Assembly (NCBI RefSeq): GCF_023369855.1
Contig: NZ_JAMBPP010000008.1
Span: 186,001 to 250,000, forward strand
Origin: Actinotalea alkalitolerans
GTDB lineage: Bacteria; Actinomycetota; Actinomycetes; Actinomycetales; Cellulomonadaceae
Length of the DNA: 64,000 nucleotides
Direction: 5' to 3'
Shown: piece by piece, positions 8,826-16,637 of the stretch
Numbering within the stretch: position 1 is the first letter of the stretch
How the letters are laid out: every line of letters begins with the position of its first letter
Translations under genes and position numbers: made by a program
The notes under the pieces: model-generated
Databases searched by the model: none
The model's input: the letters and a program-made list of their open reading frames with translations, nothing else
What the model was told of the DNA's origin: nothing

Positions 8826-10243
8826 GCGTCGACATCCTCCAAGAGCCCCGATGTCTCATCGACAAGATCATCCTCGGTGGTTCCGACATCGGCCGCGAGC
8901 TCCGTTGGATCCAGGTCCGGGAGCATCGCAGCGATCTGCCGGACATCGAACTGCCCGGTCACGACGTCCGAGCTGAGACGGGTGCGGAACTCGCGGAGCA
9001 GGTCGATCTCGCGGCGGCAGCGGTAGATCGCAGCGCCGACAGTGCCGGTCTCCCGGTCAATGTGCGCGACGATTGCGTGCTGTTCGTCCAGTGAAGGCAT
9101 GGGAATCGCGACCCTCTTGACGTCCGCGAGGCCGAGCCCCTGCTTGGTGCCGCCGTACTCAGCTGCGCCAAACTGCTGCTGCCCACTGACGGAGTGCATG
9201 ACGTATGCGACGAAACGAGCATGAGCCACATGGGGATGGAGCCTGATCAGGGCGACGTGCTGGTTCACGTACGCGGGCTCACCGAGAGCTCCGCGAACGT
9301 GGACGACGTTGCCCGTTAGGGCGCCGGTAATGCAAACAAGGACATCGTCCTCGCGTACCGCGGTCCGCACACCTTCAGCGGCGGGCGGCAGGTCCACGCG
9401 CTGCGTGCGCGCGAAGTTGAGGGAGATGTCGCGCCCGAGGTTGCCACTCTGGATGAAGAGTGGTCCGGTGTCGCTGTAGTGCTCGCTCCAGCCGCGAGAC
9501 CCAGATGTGACAAGAACCTGCAGACGTCCAACGGTCGTGAGTGACCACGCTTCCGGGATGTGGCCAAGGGAGGGGACGCCCGAGTCCTGGAGGGGGACTG
9601 TCGGGTCGAGGCCGCGGGTGACGGCGTGGTTGATGATGGACTTCTTCTGCTCGTCGAGCAGGGCGATGAGCTTGCGTTTGGCGGCGATTGCGCGGTCGAT
9701 GCGGTGGTGGGCGTAAGAGAGGTACTTGACGATCGCCGCCTGCTCGTCGCTGCTCGGGATGAGAACGGGTAGACCGCGGAATCGGTTGATCGAGAGGTCC
9801 CACTGCCCGATCCGAACGCCGTCCGATGCAGCAGCGAACAGGTCTACATAGCGGCGGCTGCGGAGAAGGGCCTGGAGGTAGTAGCGATCATCGAAGTCCA
9901 CTCCGTACACAAAGTACGCAGGGCTCACCAATCCGTCGCACGGGGCAAGGCCAAGAGAGCCCTGCCATGCCTTCATCTTGTTGATCACCAAGTCGCCAGC
10001 GCGCGCAACCTTGTAGTTCGTGAGGTCCTCGGGAATTGCGTTGTGGTTGTCGTCACCGGCCGTCCGGACGAACACACCCCGTTCGCGTGCCACAGACAGA
10101 AGCGGAAGGTCGGACCCGTTGCGCTCTGAGCGTGGCCGCAGGATCGTTCGCATGGGCTTGACCTTCCAACCCCGTGGTGCCTCGACGAGTCCAGATCGGC
10201 CGAGCGGGCTGTATGCGTCATACGGCTTGAGGTCGATGAACAT
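8822..10243 (-). CDS. hsdS: Type I restriction enzyme, S subunit (specificity)
   Basis: The 473-residue protein has the two-repeat layout of HsdS: two target-recognition domains, each followed by a long helical spacer with a repeated phrase (LPVLIPSSDEQAAIVKYLSY in the first half, VAIPMPSLDEQHAIVAHID in the second). These helices set the spacing of the bipartite DNA target and bind HsdM. The ATG at 10243 overlaps the hsdM stop as ATGA, which decides the start; the open frame continues upstream into hsdM without support. Both recognition domains are full length. The target sequence cannot be read from the protein alone. Confidence 0.93.
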   Translation of the reverse strand: MFIDLKPYDAYSPLGRSGLVEAPRGWKVKPMRTILRPRSERNGSDLPLLSVARERGVFVRTAGDDNHNAIPEDLTNYKVARAGDLVINKMKAWQGSLGLAPCDGLVSPAYFVYGVDFDDRYYLQALLRSRRYVDLFAAASDGVRIGQWDLSINRFRGLPVLIPSSDEQAAIVKYLSYAHHRIDRAIAAKRKLIALLDEQKKSIINHAVTRGLDPTVPLQDSGVPSLGHIPEAWSLTTVGRLQVLVTSGSRGWSEHYSDTGPLFIQSGNLGRDISLNFARTQRVDLPPAAEGVRTAVREDDVLVCITGALTGNVVHVRGALGEPAYVNQHVALIRLHPHVAHARFVAYVMHSVSGQQQFGAAEYGGTKQGLGLADVKRVAIPMPSLDEQHAIVAHIDRETGTVGAAIYRCRREIDLLREFRTRLSSDVVTGQFDVRQIAAMLPDLDPTELAADVGTTEDDLVDETSGLLEDVDA

Positions 10244-12219
10244 CAGCCGACGATCTCGCTGAGCAGGGTGTCGGTCTCGGCTTCGAGGGCGCGGATGTCG
10301 GCCCTGATCTCGTCCAGTGTCCGGAGCGGTGTTGGCTTGTAGAAGTGCTTGGTGAAGCTGATCTCGTAGCCGATCTTCGTCTTGGTCTCGTCGACCCACG
10401 CGTCCGGGGCGTAGGGCAGCACCTCGCGTCGGACGAACGCCTCAATGCCGTCGCGCCACTCACCTGCGGGTTCGGTGAGGGGGATCTGCTCTGTGTCGCG
10501 CAGGTCCGTGTCGGGCTCGTACTCGACCACCCGAGTCTGCCCGTCGACCAGCGCCGCAAAGCGGCCGAGCAACGGGTCGGCGGGCGTCCCGGCCCGGTGG
10601 AGCTTCTTGACGACCGGGGGCGCCGTCTCGTCGGGCTCAGCGGACTCCTTGAGCTTGCGGATATCGGCGGCGGTGTAGACCCGGCTGGCATCCACGCCGG
10701 CGAGCCGGAGCGGTCGCTCGACGACCACCTTGGAGTACCCGAAGTCGGCGTTGTCGAAGACCTTGGAGTGCTCTTCGTCGTCCGCGCCGTCGAAGGATAG
10801 GAAGCTCGCGAGCACGCGGTCGATGTCCGCAGTGGACAGCTCGCAGTTCTTCTTGCCGAGGTTCTTGCGCAGTGGGGTGGACCAGCCGCTCGCGTCGATG
10901 AGCTGGACCTTGCCCTTGCGGTTCTCGGGCTTCCGGTTGGTCAGGACCCAGACGTAGGTGGCGATGCCGGTGTTGTAAAACATGTTCAACGGCAGAGCGA
11001 CGATGGCCTCGAGCCAGTCGTTCTCGATGATCCAGCGGCGGATGTTGGACTCGCCCTGGCCGGCGTCGCCGGTGAACAGCGACGAGCCGTTGTGGACCTC
11101 GGCGATGCGGCTGCCGAGCGGGGTCTTGTGCTTCATCTTCGAGACCAGGTTGGCCAGGAAGAGCAGCTGGCCGTCGCTGGATCGGGTGAGCAATGAGTAC
11201 TCGGGGTCGCCGTCGTGGGTGACGATGAAGCGGGGGTCGCGGATGCCGGTCTTGCCGCCCATGCGGTCCAGGTCGGTCTTCCAGGACTTGCCGTACGGGG
11301 GGTTGGAGAGCATGAAGTCGAACTCCATGCTCGGGTAGGCGTCGTTCGACAGGGTTGACCACTCTGGCCCGCCGACGACGTCGTCAGCGGCCTTCCCCTT
11401 GCCCTTGAGAATGAGGTCGGCCTTGGCGATGGCGTAGGTCTCGGCGTTGATCTCCTGGCCGTACAGGTGGGTGGAGACCTGGGTGCCACGCTTCGCGGTG
11501 AGCCCTTCGAGGGTCTCCTCGGCCACGGTGAGCATGCCGCCGGTGCCCATCGCGCCGTCGTACAGCAGGTAGGTGCCCGAGGGGATCTGGTCGGCGATCG
11601 GCTCGAACATCAGCCGAGTCATCAGGCGTACCGCGTCACGCGGAGTCCAGTGCTCGCCGGCCTCCTCGTTGTTCTCCTCGTTGAACCGGCGCACCAGTTC
11701 CTCGAAGACCGAGCCCATGCCGTGGTTGTCCAGCCCGCCGGGGTTGGCTGCGGTGCGCGGGGAGACGTCCAGGGAGGGATCGAGGAACTTCTCGATGAGT
11801 GCGCCCAAGCCGTCGGCCTTGGTCAGGCGCGGGATCTGGTTGCGGAACTCGAAGTTGTCGAGGATCTCCTGGACGTTCGGGGAGAAGCCGTCCAGGTACG
11901 CCTCGAAGTCGGCCCGGAGCTGGGCCTGAGACCGGGCTGCTCGCAGGTCGCGCAGGGTGAACGGCGAGGTGTTGTAGAAGTCCTGCTCGGCTGCCTGGCG
12001 CAGGGCGGCGTCCTGGTTGTCGATGCCGCTGGTGTCCAGCGCGGACTTCATCGTCAGGACGGCCTTCTTCGTCGGCTCCAAGACGCTGTCCAGTCGCCGC
12101 AGCACGGTGAAGGGAAGGATGACGTCGCGGTACTTGCCCCGCACGTACAGATCGCGCAGCACGTCGTCGGCGATGCCCCAGATGAACGAGACGATCTTGG
12201 AATGGGTGCTGCTGTTCAC
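10243..12219 (-). CDS. hsdM: Type I restriction-modification DNA methyltransferase, M subunit
   Basis: The 658-residue protein is an N6-adenine methyltransferase of the HsdM type. The N-terminal helical HsdM domain (residues 1 to about 150) is followed by AdoMet motif I YDGAMGTGGML and catalytic motif IV NPPYGKSW. It methylates the host target with HsdS and protects it from HsdR. It is the first gene of the restriction operon. The GTG start has an AAGGAG nine bases upstream. The C-terminal 200 residues are longer than in the shortest HsdM proteins but look like normal sequence, with no frameshift. Confidence 0.95.
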   Translation of the reverse strand: MNSSTHSKIVSFIWGIADDVLRDLYVRGKYRDVILPFTVLRRLDSVLEPTKKAVLTMKSALDTSGIDNQDAALRQAAEQDFYNTSPFTLRDLRAARSQAQLRADFEAYLDGFSPNVQEILDNFEFRNQIPRLTKADGLGALIEKFLDPSLDVSPRTAANPGGLDNHGMGSVFEELVRRFNEENNEEAGEHWTPRDAVRLMTRLMFEPIADQIPSGTYLLYDGAMGTGGMLTVAEETLEGLTAKRGTQVSTHLYGQEINAETYAIAKADLILKGKGKAADDVVGGPEWSTLSNDAYPSMEFDFMLSNPPYGKSWKTDLDRMGGKTGIRDPRFIVTHDGDPEYSLLTRSSDGQLLFLANLVSKMKHKTPLGSRIAEVHNGSSLFTGDAGQGESNIRRWIIENDWLEAIVALPLNMFYNTGIATYVWVLTNRKPENRKGKVQLIDASGWSTPLRKNLGKKNCELSTADIDRVLASFLSFDGADDEEHSKVFDNADFGYSKVVVERPLRLAGVDASRVYTAADIRKLKESAEPDETAPPVVKKLHRAGTPADPLLGRFAALVDGQTRVVEYEPDTDLRDTEQIPLTEPAGEWRDGIEAFVRREVLPYAPDAWVDETKTKIGYEISFTKHFYKPTPLRTLDEIRADIRALEAETDTLLSEIVG

Positions 12220-12303
12220 CGGGCGGTGCTCCTTGCTGAGGGCAGGTCCGTCATCGGACGCACGTCTCAGAGCAGCGTAGTGAAGTCCACCGTCAGAGCC
12301 GGG

Positions 12304-12338
12304 CGGCTGCCGCCACCCGGTTCGGGCGGCGGCAGCCG
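12304..12338 (-). terminator. Hairpin downstream of the 108-residue gene, ahead of hsdM
   Basis: A perfect 11-bp stem (CGGCTGCCGCC paired with GGCGGCAGCCG) with a 13-nt loop starts five bases after the stop of the minus-strand gene at 12343. No U-tract follows. It could end that transcript and separate it from the hsdM promoter. Confidence 0.55.
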
Positions 12339-12342
12339 TGGG

Positions 12343-12669
12343 TCAGGCGCGGGCGGTGCTTCTGCGTCGTCGTGCTTCGCGGCACAGCCGGCACCGGGGT
12401 AGGGCTGTCTCCGTAGCCATGCCCGCCTCGGCGAGGAGCCAGTGGGGTAGCTCGCGGGCGTAGATGTCGGGGAAGTGTTCCTCGATCTCCGCCTCGACCG
12501 CGGCGAGTAGGTGCAGGTACCCGACGGCATCCTCGTCGTCGGTGAGGGGCGCGTCGCGGATGGTCCGAACGAGCAGGTCGCGGTTGGCCAGCAGGTGCAA
12601 CAGGTCGCGCTGGTGTGCGCGCTGACGTGCGTCGCTGGCGTTGGAGCGGTGGTGATGGGTTGTGGACAT
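12343..12669 (-). CDS. Hypothetical protein, 108 residues
   Basis: No family is recognised. The protein begins MSTTHHHRSNASDARQRAHQ, has a helical acidic middle (LLHLLANRDLLVRTIRDAPLTDDEDAVGYL and following, which also contains EAEIEEHFPDI) and ends in a basic tail with one CRLC pair. The ATG at 12669 has a GGGAGG about seven bases upstream, which makes this start better than the longer frame reaching 12969. It lies upstream of hsdM on the same strand but is separated from it by a hairpin, and faces the plus-strand recombinase-like gene across a 286-bp region with a perfect palindrome. A small regulator or accessory of either neighbour is possible. Confidence 0.6.
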   Translation of the reverse strand: MSTTHHHRSNASDARQRAHQRDLLHLLANRDLLVRTIRDAPLTDDEDAVGYLHLLAAVEAEIEEHFPDIYARELPHWLLAEAGMATETALPRCRLCREARRRRSTARA

Positions 12670-12725
12670 GCGACCCTCCCGGGTCGTGGACGCCCCTGGG
12701 TGACTGGGTGCCACCTGGTGACGCG

Positions 12726-12741
12726 GAGCGCTCGAGCGCTC
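12726..12741. promoter_or_regulatory. 16-bp perfect palindrome between divergent genes
   Basis: GAGCGCTCGAGCGCTC reads the same on both strands. It lies in the 286-bp space between the minus-strand gene starting at 12669 and the plus-strand gene starting near 12956, where an operator for both would be expected. Confidence 0.45.
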
Positions 12742-12955
12742 AGAGGCACTCCTTGGCGCCTCTGCACCGAGCGCAAGGGAAGGGCACAGGCCACTGTCAG
12801 ACGGACCGACGTGGGCACGGTCTCGGCGTTGCGGGACGTGGGTTCCGCTGCCGGAGGTGGGTCCCTGTGCTCGTGGATGACCGGTCGGCCTCAAGCCGCG
12901 AGGTGGGTGCGTGCGGCCGTTGCCTCGCTCCGCACGCTGCACACGGTGACGCCGT

Positions 12956-14137
12956 ATGGCAACGAACACGAGTAGGTCAATGTCCTCCCGCGGCTCGACT
13001 CACCCCAAGGGGCGGGTGGTGAGCAACCGCAGGGCGCGCGTGGTCCGCAGCGGCGCCGGCGCCGATCGTGTGGGTCTCGGCTCCACCGCCGTGCAGCCGC
13101 GCGAGGCGCCCATGTGCGACATCGTCTCGTGGTTGGCGGCCTACGAGCCGCGTGGCTCCTCGTGGCGTTCCACGCCGTCGGAGCCGCGGGGCTTCGAGGG
13201 ATGGGAAGGGGTCTCGGCCTTCGTCCGCGACATGGTCGGGCGCTACGTCGAGGCCCACGGGCCGGTCAGTGTGTTCACGGCCCGGGTGCTGACGCGAACC
13301 GTCGTTGAACTGGTGCTGTTCGCGGCCGAGCAGGGCACGACAATCTCGGCGTCAGCGGTGCTGACGCACTGGACCGTCCAGCAGTTCGACGAGGCGTTGA
13401 CAGCGGCGCTGCGCGCCCGTCTCAAGAACCTGTCGGCAGGCGACCGCAGGCTGGCCGACGCCGCGGGCAGGTCGTCCGTCGCGAGTCAGGTCGGTAGCGC
13501 GCGCAGGGTGGCGCAGGCGTTGAATCCGCGGGGTGGTTGGCCGATGGCCAGCGAGCGCCGCCACCGCTACTTCTCCTTGCCCTACTGCCTCACCGAGCTC
13601 GGGTTGCTCGAGGACCAGATCGCCCGGAACGCCGGGCTCGCACGCCGTAATGGGGAGGCGTTCCTTGTTCTGGGCCTGGGCGCGGGTCTGGACGGGCGTT
13701 GGTCGGCCCGTGTGAGCCCCGAGCACGTGCAGGACCTCGGCGCCGACGGGTTGGTCGTCCAGGTGCCGGGCCGCGCGGTCCCGGTGCTGCATGCCTACGA
13801 GGCTCGTCTGCGGGCACTGGTCGCCCAGACCCCCGAGGGAGGGCTCCTGTTCGGTGGCACGGCGACCCACAAGGGAGCGGCGAGCGACGCTGTCGCCCGT
13901 GTGCGGGTCGATCCCGGCGGGCCGCAGCTCGAGCTGGGGCGGTTGCGTTCGACGTGGATCGTCACCCACCTGACTATGGGAACCCGGGTGCCCGAGCTCA
14001 TGGCGGCGGCCGGATTGGAGTCGATGACTCCGATCAGCGACATGGCCGAGTTCGTGCCGCCCCTGGACCCCTCGCCGGCCAGGTGTGTTGCGGCGGCCCG
14101 GGCGATGCTGCGCGGTGCTGGTGTGGTGACCCGATGA
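12956..14137 (+). CDS. Degenerate tyrosine-recombinase-like protein
   Basis: The 393-residue protein has the outline of a tyrosine recombinase: an N-terminal helical SAM-like domain (about residues 85-150) and a C-terminal domain with the usual landmarks. The catalytic positions look lost. The stretch LGLGAGLDGRWSARVSPEHV sits where GAGLRxGE...WxDV holds Arg I. Further on, LGRLRSTWIVTHLTMGTRV corresponds to HxLRHTFATHLLExG but lacks the His. The region AAAGLESMTPISDM replaces the LGH...Y end. It could be a DNA-binding, non-catalytic partner. The stop overlaps the ATG of the DDE-transposase-like gene (ATGA), so the two are co-translated. The start is uncertain; ATG codons at 12980 and 13112 are alternatives. 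Confidence 0.6.
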   Translation: MATNTSRSMSSRGSTHPKGRVVSNRRARVVRSGAGADRVGLGSTAVQPREAPMCDIVSWLAAYEPRGSSWRSTPSEPRGFEGWEGVSAFVRDMVGRYVEAHGPVSVFTARVLTRTVVELVLFAAEQGTTISASAVLTHWTVQQFDEALTAALRARLKNLSAGDRRLADAAGRSSVASQVGSARRVAQALNPRGGWPMASERRHRYFSLPYCLTELGLLEDQIARNAGLARRNGEAFLVLGLGAGLDGRWSARVSPEHVQDLGADGLVVQVPGRAVPVLHAYEARLRALVAQTPEGGLLFGGTATHKGAASDAVARVRVDPGGPQLELGRLRSTWIVTHLTMGTRVPELMAAAGLESMTPISDMAEFVPPLDPSPARCVAAARAMLRGAGVVTR

Positions 14138-16005
14138 GTGACAGCGTGAAGCTTCCGAAGGCTCCACGTCGGCGGGCGCCCATCGACGTCACTCAGGAAA
14201 GGCAGCCGACGGATGCGGAGTTCGCTGACGCCTGCGACCTCATCGACTGGCTCGGTCCCGAGTTCCACGCCGCCCTGCGCGAAGCGATCGGGGAGGGTAA
14301 GGGCCGACCCGGCTCCGTACCGGCTCGAGCCGTCCTGGTGGCCTGGACGCTCAACGCCTTCCAGGAGGGATCGCGCGCCGAGCACACCGACGTCGCTTCG
14401 CAGATCGTCGCGTGCTCCGACACCCAGCTAGCAGCCCTGGGCATGAGTCGGTTGCCCCCTCACCGGGCTTACGCCCGGATCTGGGACAAGACCACGCGGA
14501 TCCACGAGGCCCTGGAAGAAGGCTTTGACTTCGCGATCAAGGGCTCGAAGGTGCATGTCGACCTGGACTGGTGGTGCGACGCCCTCGCCCAGGGTTCCAT
14601 CCCCGCGGACCTGCCGCGCAGCCGCACGCGTGCCGTCGACGGGACGGACTGGGAGACCTGCGGGACTTTCGTTCAGCCTGACGCCGAGTACGACGGTGCG
14701 ACACCGCCGGACACCGATACACCGCTCGAGGAGCACGCCAAGACGCTGGCCAAGACTCGCGCACGGCTGAAGGGACGGGTTCCGCTAGGGCCGGACGGTC
14801 GCGGGATCTACACCAACGACTCTGGCGCCCGGGCTGGGCATCGCAGCGCGAACAACCAGCACAACGCCGGGATGTACAACGGCTACGAGGGGCACCTCTC
14901 GGTTCAGACCCGCGACTTCACCTACCGTGGCCGCCCTGGCGAGCTGACGTTCGGCCCAGAGGTGCCCAACGTCATCACCGCTCTACGCCTGACGGAGGCG
15001 GGGGCACATCGCGGTCACGCGGCGGTCCCAATGCTGCTCGCGGAGCGGGTTCCGGACGCCGGACAGCGCGCGACACCGGACCGTGCGGGAACCTCCTTGA
15101 GCGCCGTGGTCTGGGACCGCGGCTACTCCTTACTCGCCTACGAGAACGCCCACGGACCCCTGTGGATGGCGGGGATCCAGCCGACCTTCGACCTGACAAC
15201 CGCACAGCGCGAGCAGATTCAGGTGATGGTCGACATCGACTGGCTCGACGGTGCCCCGTTCAGCAAGCACACACCGTCCCACCTGCGGGACCTGCCACGC
15301 GAGGGCCGCAACGACACCTGGGACGAGCGCGTCCGGCTGCGTTCCCTCTACGACGAGCGGGCTCGCTGGCGGTTCTCTCACCACGGGCTGCCTGACGCAG
15401 ATGGCTTCGTCCGCTTGATCTGCCCGTTCCACGCTGGGCGCCTGCGGGCCACCAACCTGCCGCAGGGAAAGGCATCGAAGAGCGCACCCCTGGTGACGCT
15501 GCCCGACGGAGTCGACAAGTGCTGCAGCGGGATCGTCACCGCCGCACCGGAGTTCCTCAAGCTCGCCCAGGCGCAGGCGCTCCTCTTCCAGACCACGGCC
15601 TGGACGATGGCCTATGGCCCGCGTGTCCTCGTCGAGACAGGGAACTCGCTCATCAAGGACAAGTACGCCACCCTGAATCGCGCGTACACCAAGCTCATGG
15701 GACTGGCCAAACGTAAGTTCGCCCTCGCGTTCCTCATTGCCGGCATCAACCGCCGGATCGTGCGGGCGTGGCGTGCCAAGCAGGCCGACGAGCCCGGGCA
15801 CCGCCGGCGCCTGCGCAAGTTCGAGGCGACGCGTGCGGGCCTCGTCGCACGCAGCAGCGCCGAGGTCGAGTGCTCCGCGAGCACGAACGCGACCACGACG
15901 ACGCACCGCTCGGCGCCGACCGCGCCCCCGAGCAGGGTCGCGAAGCCTCAGCGAAGCAGGCCGGGCACAAGGAGACCGCGAACACCGAGTCCCCTGCGCA
16001 CGTAG
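14134..16005 (+). CDS. DDE-transposase-like protein
   Basis: The 623-residue protein carries a spaced acidic triad of a DDE/RNase-H transposase: VDGTDWE (D169), VVWDRGYS (D328) and VETGNSLIKDKYATLNR (E501, followed by the x6-K pattern common in IS4- and IS1182-type enzymes). The N-terminal 150 residues look DNA-binding and contain a stretch reading SRLPPHRAYARIWDKTTRI. The final 60 residues are low-complexity and basic. No flanking terminal inverted repeats were recognised, and the gene is coupled by ATGA to a recombinase-like gene, which is not the layout of a simple insertion sequence. It is read as part of a two-gene mobile or domesticated unit of unknown kind. Confidence 0.65.
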   Translation: MSDSVKLPKAPRRRAPIDVTQERQPTDAEFADACDLIDWLGPEFHAALREAIGEGKGRPGSVPARAVLVAWTLNAFQEGSRAEHTDVASQIVACSDTQLAALGMSRLPPHRAYARIWDKTTRIHEALEEGFDFAIKGSKVHVDLDWWCDALAQGSIPADLPRSRTRAVDGTDWETCGTFVQPDAEYDGATPPDTDTPLEEHAKTLAKTRARLKGRVPLGPDGRGIYTNDSGARAGHRSANNQHNAGMYNGYEGHLSVQTRDFTYRGRPGELTFGPEVPNVITALRLTEAGAHRGHAAVPMLLAERVPDAGQRATPDRAGTSLSAVVWDRGYSLLAYENAHGPLWMAGIQPTFDLTTAQREQIQVMVDIDWLDGAPFSKHTPSHLRDLPREGRNDTWDERVRLRSLYDERARWRFSHHGLPDADGFVRLICPFHAGRLRATNLPQGKASKSAPLVTLPDGVDKCCSGIVTAAPEFLKLAQAQALLFQTTAWTMAYGPRVLVETGNSLIKDKYATLNRAYTKLMGLAKRKFALAFLIAGINRRIVRAWRAKQADEPGHRRRLRKFEATRAGLVARSSAEVECSASTNATTTTHRSAPTAPPSRVAKPQRSRPGTRRPRTPSPLRT

Positions 16006-16049
16006 CACTCAGCGAGCATCCACCACCCACCCACTGCCACGGCTGACCC

Positions 16050-16082
16050 GCAGCCTCACGTCCACACTGGACGTGAGGCTGC
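16050..16082 (+). terminator. Strong hairpin after the DDE-transposase-like gene
   Basis: A perfect 15-bp inverted repeat (GCAGCCTCACGTCCA, loop CAC) starts 44 bases after the stop codon. No T-tract follows. It is a likely transcription terminator for the 12,956-16,005 pair. Confidence 0.65.
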
Positions 16083-16216
16083 TCGGCGTACCCGGACACA
16101 GGCTTCGCTCACCTTCAGGCAGTCTCACGACCTGCCGTATGCCGGTGCCAAGGGGGATCTGACCGCGAGGGGCGAGGATCGAGGGCGGCAGACGGCCGGT
16201 TCAGGCGGTCTGCCGG

Positions 16217-16253
16217 AGAAACCGGAACCACGACGGCCCAGAAACCGGAACCA
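16217..16253. repeat. Two 14-bp direct repeats beside the left attachment site
   Basis: AGAAACCGGAACCA occurs at 16217-16230 and again at 16240-16253 with a 23-bp period, ending four bases before the tRNA-derived repeat. The second copy ends in CA. It could be a recombinase-binding repeat or the end of an insertion sequence with repeated termini. Confidence 0.6.
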
Positions 16254-16256
16254 GCT

Positions 16257-16301
16257 CTGGAGCGGGTGACGGGAATCGAACCCGCGCTATCAGCTTGGGA
16301 A
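16257..16301 (-). repeat. attL: 45-bp duplicated 3' end of tRNA-Gly(CCC)
   Basis: These 45 bases are identical to 34003-34047, the 3' part of the intact tRNA-Gly gene from the encoded CCA to the anticodon region. The identity ends inside the anticodon stem, after which the sequence diverges. This is the displaced tRNA fragment left when an element inserts by site-specific recombination at a tRNA 3' end. Confidence 0.9.
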
Positions 16302-16637
16302 TCCGACTCTGTCTGGTTTCCAGACCCTGGTGACCTGATAAAAGTGCTGGTCAGACGCTTGCGAGCCTACACGGAGATGCACTGAGAGGACTCGATCTGA
16401 ACCCCCTTATGGCACGTTATGGCATGCCACTGGGGGCTGACTCTTTTGGTTTGCGAAGACAGGGTCTATCGCCGGAGCCCAATCTGCGGATGGTGCTCAT
16501 CGAGCAGGCGTCGCGCCTCGGCTCGCTTCGACTGCAGTTGCCGCTCGAGATCGACGCGTCAACCCTCGCGCCAGACGAGACGCCGAGCGGTGTGGCCGAG
16601 CCTCCCGTCGCGTAGTGGCGCGTTCGGCGACGGCGGT
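16302..16637. other. Left-end non-coding region of the element, with arm-type-like repeat
   Basis: No convincing gene is seen. The region holds a short perfect inverted repeat, GTCTGG-TTT-CCAGAC, at 16311-16325. At 16405-16424 it holds CCTTATGGCACGTTATGGCA, which contains TTATGGCA twice with a two-base gap (10-bp period). A near-identical copy lies at the other end of the element. These are expected positions for integrase or excisionase binding. Confidence 0.55.

Noticed and set aside
12956-16005. Calling the recombinase/DDE pair a known insertion sequence
   Set aside because: No terminal inverted repeats or target duplication were found and the first gene is not a usual IS partner.
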